The notes under the pieces are model-generated. The model worked only from the letters and a program-made list of their open reading frames with translations, ran no database searches and was not told where the DNA came from. A DNA stretch of 7,487 nt from Owenweeksia sp. TMED14 (GTDB lineage: Bacteria; Bacteroidota; Bacteroidia; Flavobacteriales; Schleiferiaceae): NCBI GenBank assembly GCA_002167805.1, contig NHBT01000004.1:15949-23435 (forward strand), given 5' to 3'. Positions 7,279 through 7,487 of this stretch are shown here, piece after piece (position 1 is the stretch's first letter; each line of letters starts with the position of its first letter). A program made the translations under genes and the position numbers.

Positions 7279-7487
7279 ATGCGAAAAAAGTTAGCAGTCA
7301 TCATGGGCGGTTATTCGAGTGAGTACCAAGTCTCTCTAAAAAGTGGACAAAACATATTTGATTCAATAGATAAAAACAGATATGAAGCATTCAGAATTGA
7401 GCTAAGCCAGAATGGCATCGAAGCTTGGGATGAAAATGGCAATGAGATTTCCTTTGAATGGCGAGAAATGTCGATTCGCAAAAAATC
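7279..7487 (+). CDS. ddl: D-alanine--D-alanine ligase, N-terminal part (cut by window end)
   Basis: First 69 codons of a ligase that joins two D-alanines using ATP in the cytosol, giving the dipeptide added to UDP-MurNAc-tripeptide for peptidoglycan. The opening RKKLAVIMGGYSSEYQVSLKSG segment (residues 2-23) is the typical N-terminal Rossmann-like strand and loop GGxSxExxVSxxSG; Glu15 corresponds to the conserved glutamate that contacts the first D-Ala in E. coli DdlB. The frame stays open to the last base, and the ATP-grasp domain would lie beyond the window. The start is well fixed: an in-frame TGA occurs at 7273-7275, so 7279 is the first possible ATG. It is divergent from the PASTA operon. 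The family call is strong despite the truncation. Confidence 0.92.
   Translation, partial: MRKKLAVIMGGYSSEYQVSLKSGQNIFDSIDKNRYEAFRIELSQNGIEAWDENGNEISFEWREMSIRKK

Noticed and set aside
1..7487. Mobile element, CRISPR array, toxin-antitoxin or defence genes, RNA genes
   Set aside because: No transposase or integrase motif, no regularly spaced repeats, no tRNA-like cloverleaf and no unexplained gap large enough for such genes; coding genes fill nearly the whole window.

Overview
The window looks like ordinary chromosomal DNA of a Bacteroidota bacterium, probably a Flavobacteriales-like lineage. The evidence is a low-GC sequence, a secreted protein with a type IX secretion (T9SS) C-terminal sorting tail, a stand-alone membrane-anchored PASTA protein next to D-Ala-D-Ala ligase, no recognisable Shine-Dalgarno sequences, and perfect copies of the Bacteroidota -7 promoter element TAnnTTTG in front of the genes that start transcription units. 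I cannot name the genus. I see no mobile element, CRISPR array, tRNA or rRNA, and no gene-free stretch longer than about 70 bases.

Layout. (1) Bases 1-70 are a short upstream region with a candidate promoter and a 7-bp inverted repeat. (2) Two plus-strand genes 8 bp apart follow: an exported YtcJ/AepA-type amidohydrolase (71-1873) and a long-chain acyl-CoA synthetase (1882-3654). (3) A minus-strand operon meets them tail to tail, with the two stop codons interlocked in CTAA at 3651-3654. Read in its own direction it runs: three-PASTA membrane protein (7228 to 6461), T9SS-sorted secreted beta-sandwich protein (6456 to 4672), RluA/RluD-type pseudouridine synthase (4679 to 3651). Its genes are 4 bp apart or overlap by 8 bp. 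(4) A 50-bp divergent promoter region (7229-7278) separates this operon from the start of a plus-strand D-alanine--D-alanine ligase, which is cut by the window end.

How the genes fit together. The ligase makes the D-Ala-D-Ala dipeptide of peptidoglycan, and PASTA domains are known elsewhere as peptidoglycan or beta-lactam sensing modules, so the divergent pair has a cell-envelope theme. The T9SS protein is exported to the cell surface or outside. RluD-type enzymes modify 23S rRNA and have no obvious link to the others. The amidohydrolase/acyl-CoA synthetase pair could act in sequence, hydrolysis outside the cytoplasm and then CoA activation of a released acid, but the hydrolase substrate is unknown.

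I did not find a convincing undescribed system. The most interesting signals are regulatory. All three transcription-unit starts have a perfect TAnnTTTG only 4-7 nt before the ATG, which predicts almost leaderless mRNAs. The two divergent promoters are packed so tightly that they should exclude each other. The amidohydrolase promoter lies inside an inverted repeat.
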